The notes under the pieces are model-generated. The model was not told the DNA's origin, made no database searches, and saw only the letters and a list, made by a program, of their open reading frames with translations. Shown one piece after another: positions 16,990 through 25,441 of a DNA stretch of 64,000 nt. Within the stretch, counting starts at the first letter, position 1. Every line of letters begins with the position of its first letter. The stretch comes from CAUZIZ01 sp965222655 (GTDB lineage Bacteria > Acidobacteriota > UBA6911 > RPQK01 > JAJDTT01), in assembly GCA_965222655.1 (NCBI GenBank), contig CBDCUP010000006.1:310001-374000 (forward strand), given 5' to 3'. Position numbers and translations under genes: made by a program.

Positions 16990-18243
16990 ATGAAGCCGAT
17001 TGAGGAGCAGACCATTGGAGTGTGGGTGGGCCTGGACTGGGCCGACCAAGAGCATGCCTACGCGCTGCGGATGTCGGGCTCGAGCGAAATCGAGACCGGC
17101 GACGTCAAACAAACACCGGAGGCCCTGCAGAGCTGGATCAACGGGCTGAGAGAAAGGAGCGGAGGCGGCTGGGTCGCGATCGCCGTCGAACAGAGCCGGG
17201 GAGCGCTGCTGTATGCGCTGATGGATTACGATTTTGTGTTGATCTACCCGATCAACCCGAAGTCCTTGAGCCGCTACCGTGGAGCCTTCTATCCCAGTGG
17301 AGGCAAAGACGACCCGAGGGATGCGGATCTGGTGCTGGACTACCTGCTCAAGCATCGGGAACGGATTCGATTGTGGGAACCCGAATCGCCGGAGGTGCGC
17401 TCCCTGCGCCTGTTGTCCGAGCAACGGCGCAAGCTGGTCGATCTGCGCGCGGACTTGACCAATCAGTGGACCGCCAACTTGAAGAACTACTTTCCTCAGG
17501 CCCTGAAATGGGTCGGCCCGCTCAAAGGGAAGACGGCCTGTGATTTCCTGAACCGTTGGCCCAGCCTTGAGGCCTTGCAGCGGGTCAAGCCGACCACGAT
17601 TCGCCGCTTTCTCAAGAGCCATCGGGTGGGGGGCAGCGAAAAGTTGCACTCCAAGCTGGAGGAGATCAAGCAGGCCCGGGCGCTGACCCACGATGCGGCC
17701 ATTGTGACGGCGGCTAGCCTGATGACTCAGAGCTTGGCGGGACAGATCCTGCACTTGAATGAGTCCATCCAGCGGTTTGATGCCAAAATCGAGGAACTCT
17801 TCAACCACCACCCCGACCATTTCATTTTCAGCAGTCTGCCCGGCTCTGGAAAGGCTCTGGGACCGCGGCTCTTAACTCTCTTTGGGGAGGATCGGGATCG
17901 TTTCCAATGCGCCGCGGAGGTACAGACCGTCTCCGGCATCGCCCCCCTGCTGCGAAGCAGTGGCAAGACCCGCATCGTGTCTTACCGTTGGGCCTGTCCC
18001 AAGTTCGTCCGCCAGGGCGTTCACGAATTCGCCGCTCACTCCCGGCACTGGTGCCCCTGGGCGCAAGCGTTCTACCAGATGCAGCTCAGCCAAGGGAAAG
18101 ATCATCACGTCGCGGTGCGCTCTTTGGCCTTCAAGTGGCTGCGCATAATCTACCGCTGCTGGAAGAACCGGGTCCCCTACGACGACGCCATTTATGTGGC
18201 TTCTTTGAAGGCGAACAACGCCCCTTTGCTGGCCTTCTTGTAG
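16990..18243 (+). CDS. IS110-family RNA-guided recombinase (transposase)
   Basis: A 417-residue protein with the IS110 layout: an N-terminal RuvC-like DEDD domain (D in VGLDWADQEH, E in AVEQSRG, D-D in GGKDDPRDADLVLDYL), a coiled-coil linker, and a C-terminal Transposase_20 domain with SLPGSGKALGPRLL and VSGIAPLLRSSGKTR, the latter carrying the presumed catalytic serine. It should act as a bridge-RNA-guided recombinase that inserts a circular form of the element at CT-core targets. ATG 16990 follows GGGGAGAGGAGCC. No frameshift or damage is seen and the second copy encodes the same protein, so it is probably active or recently active. Confidence 0.94.
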   Translation: MKPIEEQTIGVWVGLDWADQEHAYALRMSGSSEIETGDVKQTPEALQSWINGLRERSGGGWVAIAVEQSRGALLYALMDYDFVLIYPINPKSLSRYRGAFYPSGGKDDPRDADLVLDYLLKHRERIRLWEPESPEVRSLRLLSEQRRKLVDLRADLTNQWTANLKNYFPQALKWVGPLKGKTACDFLNRWPSLEALQRVKPTTIRRFLKSHRVGGSEKLHSKLEEIKQARALTHDAAIVTAASLMTQSLAGQILHLNESIQRFDAKIEELFNHHPDHFIFSSLPGSGKALGPRLLTLFGEDRDRFQCAAEVQTVSGIAPLLRSSGKTRIVSYRWACPKFVRQGVHEFAAHSRHWCPWAQAFYQMQLSQGKDHHVAVRSLAFKWLRIIYRCWKNRVPYDDAIYVASLKANNAPLLAFL

Positions 18244-18392
18244 AGAGCAATCAAGCTGTGGAAAAAAATGCAACCGGCTGAAAAAAAAACTTGAAAAAAC
18301 ACTTGACTTGAAACCTCAGATGTCTGGGCTACGCGCAGTAACGCCTTCGGCGTAGGCGATGGACCTCCTGAGATGGACCTCCTGAATTGAGA

Positions 18393-18420
18393 AGAAGTTT
18401 CTTTCTCGAATGAGGCCAGC
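18393..18420. repeat. Short dispersed motif E
   Basis: GAAGTTTCTTTCTCGAATGA followed by GGCCAGC. Near-identical copies occur at about 1359, 11742, 26386, 39074, 47793 and 47999, each next to a palindromic repeat. Confidence 0.6.
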
Positions 18421-18457
18421 GCTTCTGGGGGCGGGACTCTAAGATGATGGGACCGGC

Positions 18458-18700
18458 ATGACTCGGCATCTTTTTGAGTTTTTCTCCCAGCTGCGTTTCC
18501 CTTATTTGTTTGCGATCACGGCGATCGTATTCCTGCTGGACCTGTTCATTCCTGATCTGGTTCCGATGGCGGACGAAATTCTTCTGGGTCTGGGGGCCAT
18601 GCTGCTGTCGCGAATCAGGAAGAAACAGGGAGACAATCAGGAGACCGGGGGAAAGCCTTCCTACGATGCGAAGGCGAGCAACTTTCCACGACAGGACTGA
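18458..18700 (+). CDS. Small membrane protein, possibly DUF6116-like
   Basis: An 80-residue protein with hydrophobic segments around residues 15-33 and 39-52 (FAITAIVFLLDLFIPDLVP and DEILLGLGAMLLSRI) followed by a charged tail. The FLLDLFIPDxxPMxDEILLG pattern resembles DUF6116-type small membrane proteins; this is from memory and tentative. It sits alone between IS110 copy 1 and the gamma-glutamyltransferase gene, with which it could be co-transcribed. Function unknown. Confidence 0.6.
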   Translation: MTRHLFEFFSQLRFPYLFAITAIVFLLDLFIPDLVPMADEILLGLGAMLLSRIRKKQGDNQETGGKPSYDAKASNFPRQD

Positions 18701-18822
18701 CACACCCGGTAGGCTTCCTGTCTCTACGAGGGCGTCTCCCCTCCGGTGGAGTCCTTGCCTGCGGACTTCGTTTGGTGTACAACCGCCGTCTACAGATCAC
18801 ACGATTAAAAGGGGAATATTTC

Positions 18823-20490
18823 ATGCGCCAGACTGCTTTGTTTCTGCCTTTGACCCTGGTCTTCTTCGTCGCCCTCGCTCACGCCTCCTCCCACATTGGC
18901 TGGAAAGCCTCCGGAAAGGGTGGTGCGGTGGCAGCCGGCCAAGGAGACGCCGTTGCTGCCGGGATTCGGCTGCTGGACGCCGGTGGCAATGCTGCCGATG
19001 CAGCCGCGGCAACGCTCCTGGCTCTGTCGGTAACCGACTATGGCATGTTCGCCATCGGAGGCGAGATCCCCTTTCTCATCTACGACGCCAAGAAGCAAGA
19101 GGTGAAGGTGCTCTCCGGCTTGGGACGAGCTCCTTTGGACGAGGCCGCCATCGACTGGTACAACACCAATGGGATCCCGGGCACGGGCAGCATGAAAGCT
19201 GCGCCCACCCCGGGTGCCGTGCACCTCTGCATCACCGCACTGGAGCTGTATGGGACACGATCCTTTGAAGAGGCGGTAACCCCGGCTCTTGAGCTCCTGG
19301 ACGCAGGCTCAGAGAGTTGGCATGCGCCGCTGGCAGTGACGCTGCGAAAGCTGGTAGAGGCCGAAAAAAAGGCGACCGGAAGCCGAGAGGCAAAACTCAT
19401 AGCGGCCCGGGACCGATTCTACAAGGGGGATGTGGCCGACGAACTGGAGGCCTGGTACATCTCCACCGGGTCTTTCCTGCGCAAGAAAGACCTGGCTGCC
19501 CACGTCACTCGCCTGGAGGATCCGGTATCGGTGGACTACCGCGGCTATACGGTCTACAAATGCCCCACCTGGACCCAGGGACCTTTCCTCTGCCAGTCCC
19601 TACGGCTGTTGGAGGGCTTCGACTTGAAGACGATGGGACACCTGTCAGCCAACTATATCCACACCGTAACCGAGGCTCTGAAGCTGGGCTTCGCTGACCG
19701 GGATGAATACTACGGAGATCCGCTTTTCGCCGAGGTCCCTTTGAAGGCGCTCCTTTCCCGCGAGTACGCCAAGATCCGTCGTACGCTGATCGACAAAGCC
19801 AAGGCTTCCCTGGAGCGTCGCCCCGGCGACCCCTATCACATGAGGCCTCTCAAAGGGATGATACGGGCAGAGAACCATCCGGACCGCTTCCCGGTCAGCG
19901 ACACCACCACCTGCGTCGTGGCCGACCGCTGGGGCAACGTGGTGGCGGCGACACCCAGTTGCAATCTGTCCGGAAATCTGCCGGGTCCTTCGGGAGTCAA
20001 CACCGGCAATCGGCTCCGGAGCCTGAACACGACACCCGGACATCCCAACCGGATTGAGGCGGGTAAGCGGCCCCGAATCACACTCACACCTACGCTGGTC
20101 ACCAAGAATGGAAAGCCGGTGATAGCCATCAGCGTTGCCGGAGGAGATCTGCAGGATCAAACCACTTTGAACGTGCTCCTGAACCACGTGGAGTTCGGCA
20201 TGCTACCTGAAAAGGCGGTCACGGCATCCCGCTTCAACACCGACCACCATCAGGATTCCTTCAACCCCGACCGTGACCGTGACAAGGCGTTCGTCAAGGC
20301 TGGAAGCCTGCAGGTCCACAGCGGCGTTTCCAAGCAGGCTCAAGAAGACTTGAAGAGTCGGGGACACCTGTTGACCACTACCGACAGCTACATCGCCCGT
20401 CCGGTCATGATCTTCGTGGACCAGGACAAAGGCATATTCCACGCTGCCGGCGACCCGGCAGCCGGTCGACATGCCGCCGCGATCGATTGA
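18823..20490 (+). CDS. Gamma-glutamyltransferase family protein
   Basis: A 555-residue Ntn-hydrolase with an N-terminal signal peptide (LFLPLTLVFFVALAHA). Family motifs: GGNAADAAAATLLALSV at the N-terminus, PGAVHL, and DTTTCVVADRWGNVVAATPS near residue 360, whose threonine after the autocleavage site is the expected nucleophile. It would mature into two subunits in the periplasm and hydrolyse or transfer gamma-glutamyl groups, for example from glutathione; some members are cephalosporin acylases or amidases. ATG 18823 is chosen over 18772 because AAAAGGGGA lies 8 bases upstream and the signal peptide starts there. A heptamer repeat begins directly at its stop. Confidence 0.9.
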   Translation: MRQTALFLPLTLVFFVALAHASSHIGWKASGKGGAVAAGQGDAVAAGIRLLDAGGNAADAAAATLLALSVTDYGMFAIGGEIPFLIYDAKKQEVKVLSGLGRAPLDEAAIDWYNTNGIPGTGSMKAAPTPGAVHLCITALELYGTRSFEEAVTPALELLDAGSESWHAPLAVTLRKLVEAEKKATGSREAKLIAARDRFYKGDVADELEAWYISTGSFLRKKDLAAHVTRLEDPVSVDYRGYTVYKCPTWTQGPFLCQSLRLLEGFDLKTMGHLSANYIHTVTEALKLGFADRDEYYGDPLFAEVPLKALLSREYAKIRRTLIDKAKASLERRPGDPYHMRPLKGMIRAENHPDRFPVSDTTTCVVADRWGNVVAATPSCNLSGNLPGPSGVNTGNRLRSLNTTPGHPNRIEAGKRPRITLTPTLVTKNGKPVIAISVAGGDLQDQTTLNVLLNHVEFGMLPEKAVTASRFNTDHHQDSFNPDRDRDKAFVKAGSLQVHSGVSKQAQEDLKSRGHLLTTTDSYIARPVMIFVDQDKGIFHAAGDPAAGRHAAAID

Positions 20491-20525
20491 GGTTACAGGT
20501 TACAGGTTACAGGTTACAGGTTACA
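20491..20525. repeat. Heptamer tandem repeat GGTTACA x5 (H2)
   Basis: Five perfect GGTTACA units start at the base after the gamma-glutamyltransferase stop codon. On the other side of the gap, two TGCGACC units (minus-strand GGTCGCA) end just after the stop of the convergent gene at 20579. Confidence 0.9.
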
Positions 20526-20578
20526 GGTTGAGAGTATAGCCCGCGTGGGGACTTTCAACTTGCGACCTGCGACCTCCC

Positions 20579-21811
20579 TCAATACGGATTAACGATCTGG
20601 GGACGTGCTTCACCTACCCGCTTCTCCGCTTCTGCCCCAAAAGAGCCGATGACCACGCCTGAGACTCCTTCGGTATCCAGGAGTCTGCTGTTTTCCTCGG
20701 GGTCGTGGACGGACCACATCCTGGCAACGTAGAGCTTGCACCCGTGCTCTTGGCAGAGCGGTGCATAGTCTTCTCGGATCGCCCCGTACAGACGATCCAT
20801 GGCCTCCTGATACTCTGGAGAACCCTTGGGCAGAGGGATAGACCAGAACCTCCTGTCTTCGTAGCCAGATCCTCCCTTGATGCCATAGTGATCCTGGTCG
20901 TGGACCTGAAGTCCGTAGGCTCGATTCTTGGGCCACATCAGGTGCCAGAACGAAGGACAGCGAACCGCGATCTGATCAATCGTCAAAGAGTCTACGATCT
21001 TCTCCCGGATCCAGGTTCTCCAGTCCAGATGCAGGTTTCCCAGGGGTGGGCCGATGTAGTCCCCACGTGGGACCCCAACTCCCAGTTTCATCCCCCGCTC
21101 GGAGAGCTCTCCCTTGAGGTCACGGAAGAACCGGGTCACTGACTCTCCCCGCAGCCGTCGCCAGGCATCCAGGTCGAAGTTGCGCTCCAGGATGTTGATG
21201 CCGTAGCGCTTTTCGAACTCCTCGACCACAGGTGGGTTGAATCCAAATTGGTCCCCGTAGACCGCGGGCTTCGACTGCGAACGGGTACAGACAAAGACAC
21301 CGTCGAAAGCGTAGCCCTCGAGACCGGCCAGGATACGGCGAATGGCATAGCGCCGCGCATCACCGTGACCGTATTCGAGAATGCCGTAGTGGGGCCTGCC
21401 CTCCTTGTCGGTCGCCAGACACTCGGGATTGGCCATCGAGAACTGGCTCTGCCAGCCGTAGATCCCGCCTTGCCAGCCCTCGCTCAAGGGGTAGCCCTCA
21501 TCGAACATGGTGGCGTACATGTAAACCTCGTAGCCCATCTCCTTGAGCTCCGTGGTGATCAGCTCATGCTCGTCAAATCCCAGATTGTCATAGGTAGTGA
21601 ACACCTCTCTGGGCGGCGACCCAGGAGCCGAGAAGCTCACCCGGAATCTCCGCATGGTCCTCATCTCGCGCCAGTAGATGGCGCCGGCGCCGTGAACCGA
21701 TTTCCACTCCTCCGCACACCTGAGAATCTTTTCAGCCGAATCCAGCGCGGCATCGCCATCCCAGGCCTCCAGATGGTCTCCCCAGCTAACACTGATCACG
21801 TTTCTGCTCAT
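20579..21811 (-). CDS. Uncharacterised protein, TIM-barrel/GH10-like
   Basis: A 410-residue protein, apparently cytoplasmic (no signal peptide), with a strong GAGGAGG ribosome site 5 bases before its ATG. Features suggest a (beta/alpha)8 hydrolase-like fold: HGAGAIYWREMRTMRRF near the N-terminus, an EVYMYATMFDEGYP segment, YAFDGVFVCTRS, FFRDLKGELSERGMKLGVG and a C-terminal CKLYVARMWSVHDPEENSRL, a pattern seen in YddW/GHL10-type proteins. I do not recognise a named family with certainty. It could act on a carbohydrate; the neighbouring gene is convergent and gives no operon clue. Confidence 0.6.
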   Translation of the reverse strand: MSRNVISVSWGDHLEAWDGDAALDSAEKILRCAEEWKSVHGAGAIYWREMRTMRRFRVSFSAPGSPPREVFTTYDNLGFDEHELITTELKEMGYEVYMYATMFDEGYPLSEGWQGGIYGWQSQFSMANPECLATDKEGRPHYGILEYGHGDARRYAIRRILAGLEGYAFDGVFVCTRSQSKPAVYGDQFGFNPPVVEEFEKRYGINILERNFDLDAWRRLRGESVTRFFRDLKGELSERGMKLGVGVPRGDYIGPPLGNLHLDWRTWIREKIVDSLTIDQIAVRCPSFWHLMWPKNRAYGLQVHDQDHYGIKGGSGYEDRRFWSIPLPKGSPEYQEAMDRLYGAIREDYAPLCQEHGCKLYVARMWSVHDPEENSRLLDTEGVSGVVIGSFGAEAEKRVGEARPQIVNPY

Positions 21812-21961
21812 ATTTCCTCCTCGGGTTCATCGCTCTTCAAGCAGCGGCGCAGACGTTTCAGCGGGCAGACTAGCAGTTTGAGAGCGCCTGCAATAGCCCC
21901 AAGCTGAAACTTCATCGACAAGGGGAAGCTGCAAGAATCAGCATCTGACAGAGCAGTGACC

Positions 21962-22022
21962 TGTAGGATGGGCACTCTTGCCCGTCGGAGGACATCGACG
22001 GGCAGGAGTGCCCGTCCTACAA
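21962..22022. repeat. Palindromic repeat element B, copy B3
   Basis: GTAGGATGGGCACTCTTGCC and GGCAGGAGTGCCCGTCCTAC around a GGAGGACATC centre. Its downstream flank GATGTTCGTAGCTAG is continued at 26371 (TAGCTAGAGATGACGGAAG) after 4.3 kb of inserted elements; copy B4 shows the uninterrupted form. Confidence 0.85.
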
Positions 22023-22260
22023 GCGTCACGCAGCTATCGATGTTCGTAGCTAGTGCCCGTCCGGAAACCGGGGTTCCCAGAACTGTAATCTGTTGAATCG
22101 GAACCACTTTTTATACCTGAGACTGCTGACAGACCGACTCGACCCAGCTCGATCCAGAGCGAGGACGAGCGAGCGAGGGCGCACGGGCCAAAAAACACCG
22201 GTTCGGCGCAGACCTCTCCCTGAGTCGGAGCCACAAGGCAGTACGGTCAGCCACAAAAGA

Positions 22261-23586
22261 CTACAACAGGAGTCGGGCCAGGACGACCAGGTTATAGGTC
22301 AGGACGCTGGCATGGACGTAGCTTTGAAAGTGAGGCCAGCCTTTCCAGGTACAGCGGTGGAGACCAAAGGTGTGCTTGAGGGTCCCAATGCACCCCTCGA
22401 TCCCGGCCCGGAAGCGTTTGAGCTGTTTGTAGACCCAACTGGAACGCACCATGCTCTCGACCGTCAACCCACACTTTTTGGAAAAGGCCACGTCCTGTAC
22501 CCCCTGCTCTTTGGCCCAGCTCAGGTTGGCCGCCGAGGCAAAACCGCCATCCCAGGCGCTCTGGCGCGGGACCTTCCCGTACAGCTGTCGATGACGCTCT
22601 AAGAAGGGTTGCACATAGTTGCTATCGGCTGGATTCCCGCGTTCCACCACACAATCCAGGATCAGCGACGAGGCCCCCGTGCTGACAAACACTTTGTGGC
22701 CGAAAACCGTTTCCCGAGGGCTCTTCTTGATAATATCGGTGTGCTCTTCGAAGAGGGAACAGATCTTCTCCTGGGCCGCGACGGCCTCGCCCGAAAGGAC
22801 CCGTCGTTGAGTCTGCTCGATGACTTGGTGCAACAGCTCCAGATAGTGGGCCAGTTGCGCCGCCCCGGCCAGACTGAGGGGATCGCTCCACTGCGCCGAC
22901 GCGGCCAGCGCCTGCTCGGCATAGTGGGCCGTCTTGGACGCCACCTTGATCAGATCGCGGTAACTCTCCAGGCGCTTCTTGCCGCGGCGGTTGCGGATGT
23001 TCAGGACGCGCCGCTTGGCCCGTCGCGTGTGATCGACGAAGCCGATCCCTTCCCAGTCCCGCAGCCGCCCCAGCCACCGGGTGACGACTCGAATGCCGTC
23101 GTCCAACAGCTCACTGTCGAGCGGATAGTGGACGTTGGTCTGGACCGCCGTGGCATCGACCCGAATCCGTTGGCCTTTTTCCAGACCCCGAGCCTGCGCC
23201 CAGCGCACCAAGTGGTCGTTGATCGCCTTCCATGTCCCCGGCTCAATCTTCCCCAGGTTCTCCGCCAGGGTGGCTTTGCTGATCGACGCCCCATAGGGCA
23301 AGCGACAGAACCTCTGACAGCTTTGCGAATCCACCAGATGAAACTCCAGCTTGCGATAGCTGAACTGATGCAGCTGTTTGATGACGGCACAACGCAGCAC
23401 CTGCTCGGCCGTCAAACCGGGGGCGCCGACGCTGGAATCGACCCTGTCAGAGAGATCTTGTACTATCAGCTCCAGCGTCTGGGGATTGTCGTCCAGGATA
23501 CGCGAGATCAGCTTCAATTCCTGGGCCAGCTGGTGATCGGGCCATTGCGGGGAAAGAGGGCGTTGTTTTTCACGTGTTTTACGCAT
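22261..23586 (-). CDS. ISNCY-family transposase
   Basis: A 441-residue DDE transposase of the type grouped as ISNCY, with a DUF772-like N-terminal helical domain (APGLTAEQVLRCAVIKQLHQ). Likely catalytic acidic residues are D in IRVDATAVQTNVHYP, D in SAWDGGFASAANL and E in GIEGCIGTLKHTFG. Full-length and undamaged, so the source element may be functional even though its right end has been split. The product ends close to the left terminal repeat of the element. Confidence 0.9.
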   Translation of the reverse strand: MRKTREKQRPLSPQWPDHQLAQELKLISRILDDNPQTLELIVQDLSDRVDSSVGAPGLTAEQVLRCAVIKQLHQFSYRKLEFHLVDSQSCQRFCRLPYGASISKATLAENLGKIEPGTWKAINDHLVRWAQARGLEKGQRIRVDATAVQTNVHYPLDSELLDDGIRVVTRWLGRLRDWEGIGFVDHTRRAKRRVLNIRNRRGKKRLESYRDLIKVASKTAHYAEQALAASAQWSDPLSLAGAAQLAHYLELLHQVIEQTQRRVLSGEAVAAQEKICSLFEEHTDIIKKSPRETVFGHKVFVSTGASSLILDCVVERGNPADSNYVQPFLERHRQLYGKVPRQSAWDGGFASAANLSWAKEQGVQDVAFSKKCGLTVESMVRSSWVYKQLKRFRAGIEGCIGTLKHTFGLHRCTWKGWPHFQSYVHASVLTYNLVVLARLLL

Positions 23587-23809
23587 CGTCGAACTCCTGA
23601 AATCGTCCTAAGTCGTTTCAGTCTAATTGTTTACACCAGATAGTCTAGCAAACGACCCTGACAATTTCGGAGCTTGAAAAAGCCCTCTTTCCCCTTCCTT
23701 ATCAATTACTTACGGATTTCCGGACGTAAATATTCGGTAAACCCATCCCTACGCTGACACCCTCAGATTTTGCTGGACACAGGATTTTCAGTCGTGTATA
23801 TAAGGGGTC

Positions 23810-25441
23810 ATGGGAGTCGCCCGAGGTCAAGCGGAGCAAGCCGGAGAGAATCGGGAGTCCTCGCACTGGGCGTCAACAGCCGGGGTTCAGATCCGGGTGG
23901 ATAAGGAGGAGTACATCGATTTGCGGTGGGCGGCGGCGTACTGGAAGGCCCAGCACCGGGAAGCGGTCGGGCGGGAAGCGGATCTCAAGAGCGACAATGA
24001 AGAGTTGCGGGCTCGCGTTCGTGAGTTGGAAGGCCGTCTGTACGGCCGTCGAAGCGAGCGTCGGGTGGGCGAGGGCAAGAGTCCGTCGCGGGGACCGGTC
24101 TGGGCGCGCCCTCGCGGACAGCAGCCGGGGGTCCGGGGACATGGGCGAAGCAGCCTGGAGGGGTTGGAAGCCCGCGAGGAAGTGGCGGATCTGCCCGAAG
24201 AGCAGCAGAAGTGTCCCCGCTGCGGCCGGCGCCTGGATCCGTTTCCGGGGACCGACGAGGCCCAGGTGGTGGAGGTCGAGACCCGAGTCTGGCGTCGGGT
24301 GATCCAACGAAGGCGCTACCATCCCAGCTGTGATTGCGGGGTCTTGCCCGGCATCGTGACGGCGCCCTCACCCGCCCGTTTGATCCCGCGCGGCAAGCTG
24401 GGCATTTCGGTCTGGGTGAGGGTGATCTTGGACAAGTATCTTTATTCGCGTCCCAGTCACCGACTGCTGCAAGAGCTGGCCGACCAAGGGGTGAGGCTCT
24501 CGCCGGGAACGATCGCGGGAGGACTCAGGCAACTGCTCCCGCTGTTGGAGCCCGTGCGGGAGGCCATCCGCAGCCGACAACTGAGCGAGGATCGTTGGCA
24601 GGCGGACGAGACCGGCTGGCGCGTGTTCGTCGAGGTAGAGGGCAAGGCGAGTCAGGGCTGGCATCTGTGGGTGTTCCGATCCCCTTCGACGGTGCTCTTC
24701 ACCCTGTCCCCCAGCCGTTCGGCCCAGGTGCCGGAGGCGCACTTCGCAGAGGATGTGGCCGGCATTCTGCTGAGCGACCGCTACGTCGTGTACAAGAAGT
24801 TGGCCCGACAACGCGAGGGTCTGGAACTGGCCTTTTGCTGGGCCCACGTGCGCCGCGACTTTTTCTCCTTGGCCAAGGCTTGGCCCGAACAAGAGGGCTG
24901 GGCGATGAGTTGGGTGGAAGGCATCGGGGGCCTGTTCGATCTGAACCGGCGTCGGCTGCAGGTCCGAAAGCAGCCCGAATCCTTTGCCGCCCGGGATCAG
25001 CAACTGCGCGGGGCGCTCTGGGGACTGGAGAGGCAGCGCGATGCGGAGCTGGGAAGCCCGACCCTGCCTAAAGCCTGCCAAAAGGTGTTGCGCAGTCTGC
25101 AGCGACATTGGGAAGGGTTGACCGTCTTTTTGGATCACCCTGAGGTGGCCATGGACAACAACGCCGCCGAACGCGCTTTACGAGGTCCGGTGGTGGGGCG
25201 CAAGAACTACTACGGTTCGGGCAGTCGGTGGAGCGCCCGCCTGGCCGCCGTGGTCTTCTCGATCCTGCAGACCTTGGAGTTGTGGGAGATCAACCCGCAA
25301 CGCTGGCTGAGTGCCTATCTGCAATCCTGCGCCGAATCGGGCAACCGGGCGCCGCCGCAACTGAACCGATTCCTGCCCTGGGAGATGGATCCGGCCCGCA
25401 GAGAGGACTGGAGTCGAGCGCCCGGCCAGGAGGCGGCATGA
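23810..25441 (+). CDS. tnpC: IS66-family transposase TnpC
   Basis: A 543-residue IS66 transposase. In order: an N-terminal coiled coil (RELEGRLYGRRSERR region), a zinc finger with CPRCGRRL and the later CDCG, the first catalytic Asp in WQADETGWRVF, the second in LLSDRYVVYKKL, a CWAHVRRDFF helix, and the catalytic Glu in DNNAAERALRGPVVGRKNY. All residues needed for a DDE transposase are in place. The absence of TnpA/TnpB is as in the ISBst12-like subgroup. The stop overlaps the next start as ATGA. Confidence 0.93.
   Translation: MGVARGQAEQAGENRESSHWASTAGVQIRVDKEEYIDLRWAAAYWKAQHREAVGREADLKSDNEELRARVRELEGRLYGRRSERRVGEGKSPSRGPVWARPRGQQPGVRGHGRSSLEGLEAREEVADLPEEQQKCPRCGRRLDPFPGTDEAQVVEVETRVWRRVIQRRRYHPSCDCGVLPGIVTAPSPARLIPRGKLGISVWVRVILDKYLYSRPSHRLLQELADQGVRLSPGTIAGGLRQLLPLLEPVREAIRSRQLSEDRWQADETGWRVFVEVEGKASQGWHLWVFRSPSTVLFTLSPSRSAQVPEAHFAEDVAGILLSDRYVVYKKLARQREGLELAFCWAHVRRDFFSLAKAWPEQEGWAMSWVEGIGGLFDLNRRRLQVRKQPESFAARDQQLRGALWGLERQRDAELGSPTLPKACQKVLRSLQRHWEGLTVFLDHPEVAMDNNAAERALRGPVVGRKNYYGSGSRWSARLAAVVFSILQTLELWEINPQRWLSAYLQSCAESGNRAPPQLNRFLPWEMDPARREDWSRAPGQEAA

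Larger units (their letters stand above)
16656..18325 (+). mobile_element. IS110-family insertion element, copy 1
   Basis: A 1,670-bp element without terminal inverted repeats or a long target duplication, bounded by a CT dinucleotide on both sides (16654-16655 and 18324-18325). It contains a 334-base left noncoding end with a readable bridge RNA, one recombinase gene and a short right end finishing CCTCAGATGTCT. Joining right end to left end gives the donor CTCAGATGTCTTATAG. The copy at 33130-34799 appears identical and inverted. Boundaries come from comparison with the uninterrupted repeat A1 (CAACCCTGGGCTACGCG). Confidence 0.92.
16448..18356. repeat. Palindromic repeat element A, copy A2, split by IS110 copy 1
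   Basis: The left part (16448-16655) and right part (18324-18356) together form a complete element A. The insertion lies in the right arm, between GCCAACC-CT and GGGCTACGCG. The left arm still carries an intact, perfect inverse copy of the same 14-bp target at 16473-16486. Confidence 0.85.

Noticed and set aside
16686..17003. Open frames of 60-105 codons in the IS110 left end
   Set aside because: They overlap the bridge RNA on both strands and have non-protein composition.
24334..25138. 245- and 256-codon frames inside tnpC
   Set aside because: Alternative-frame shadows of the high-GC transposase gene.
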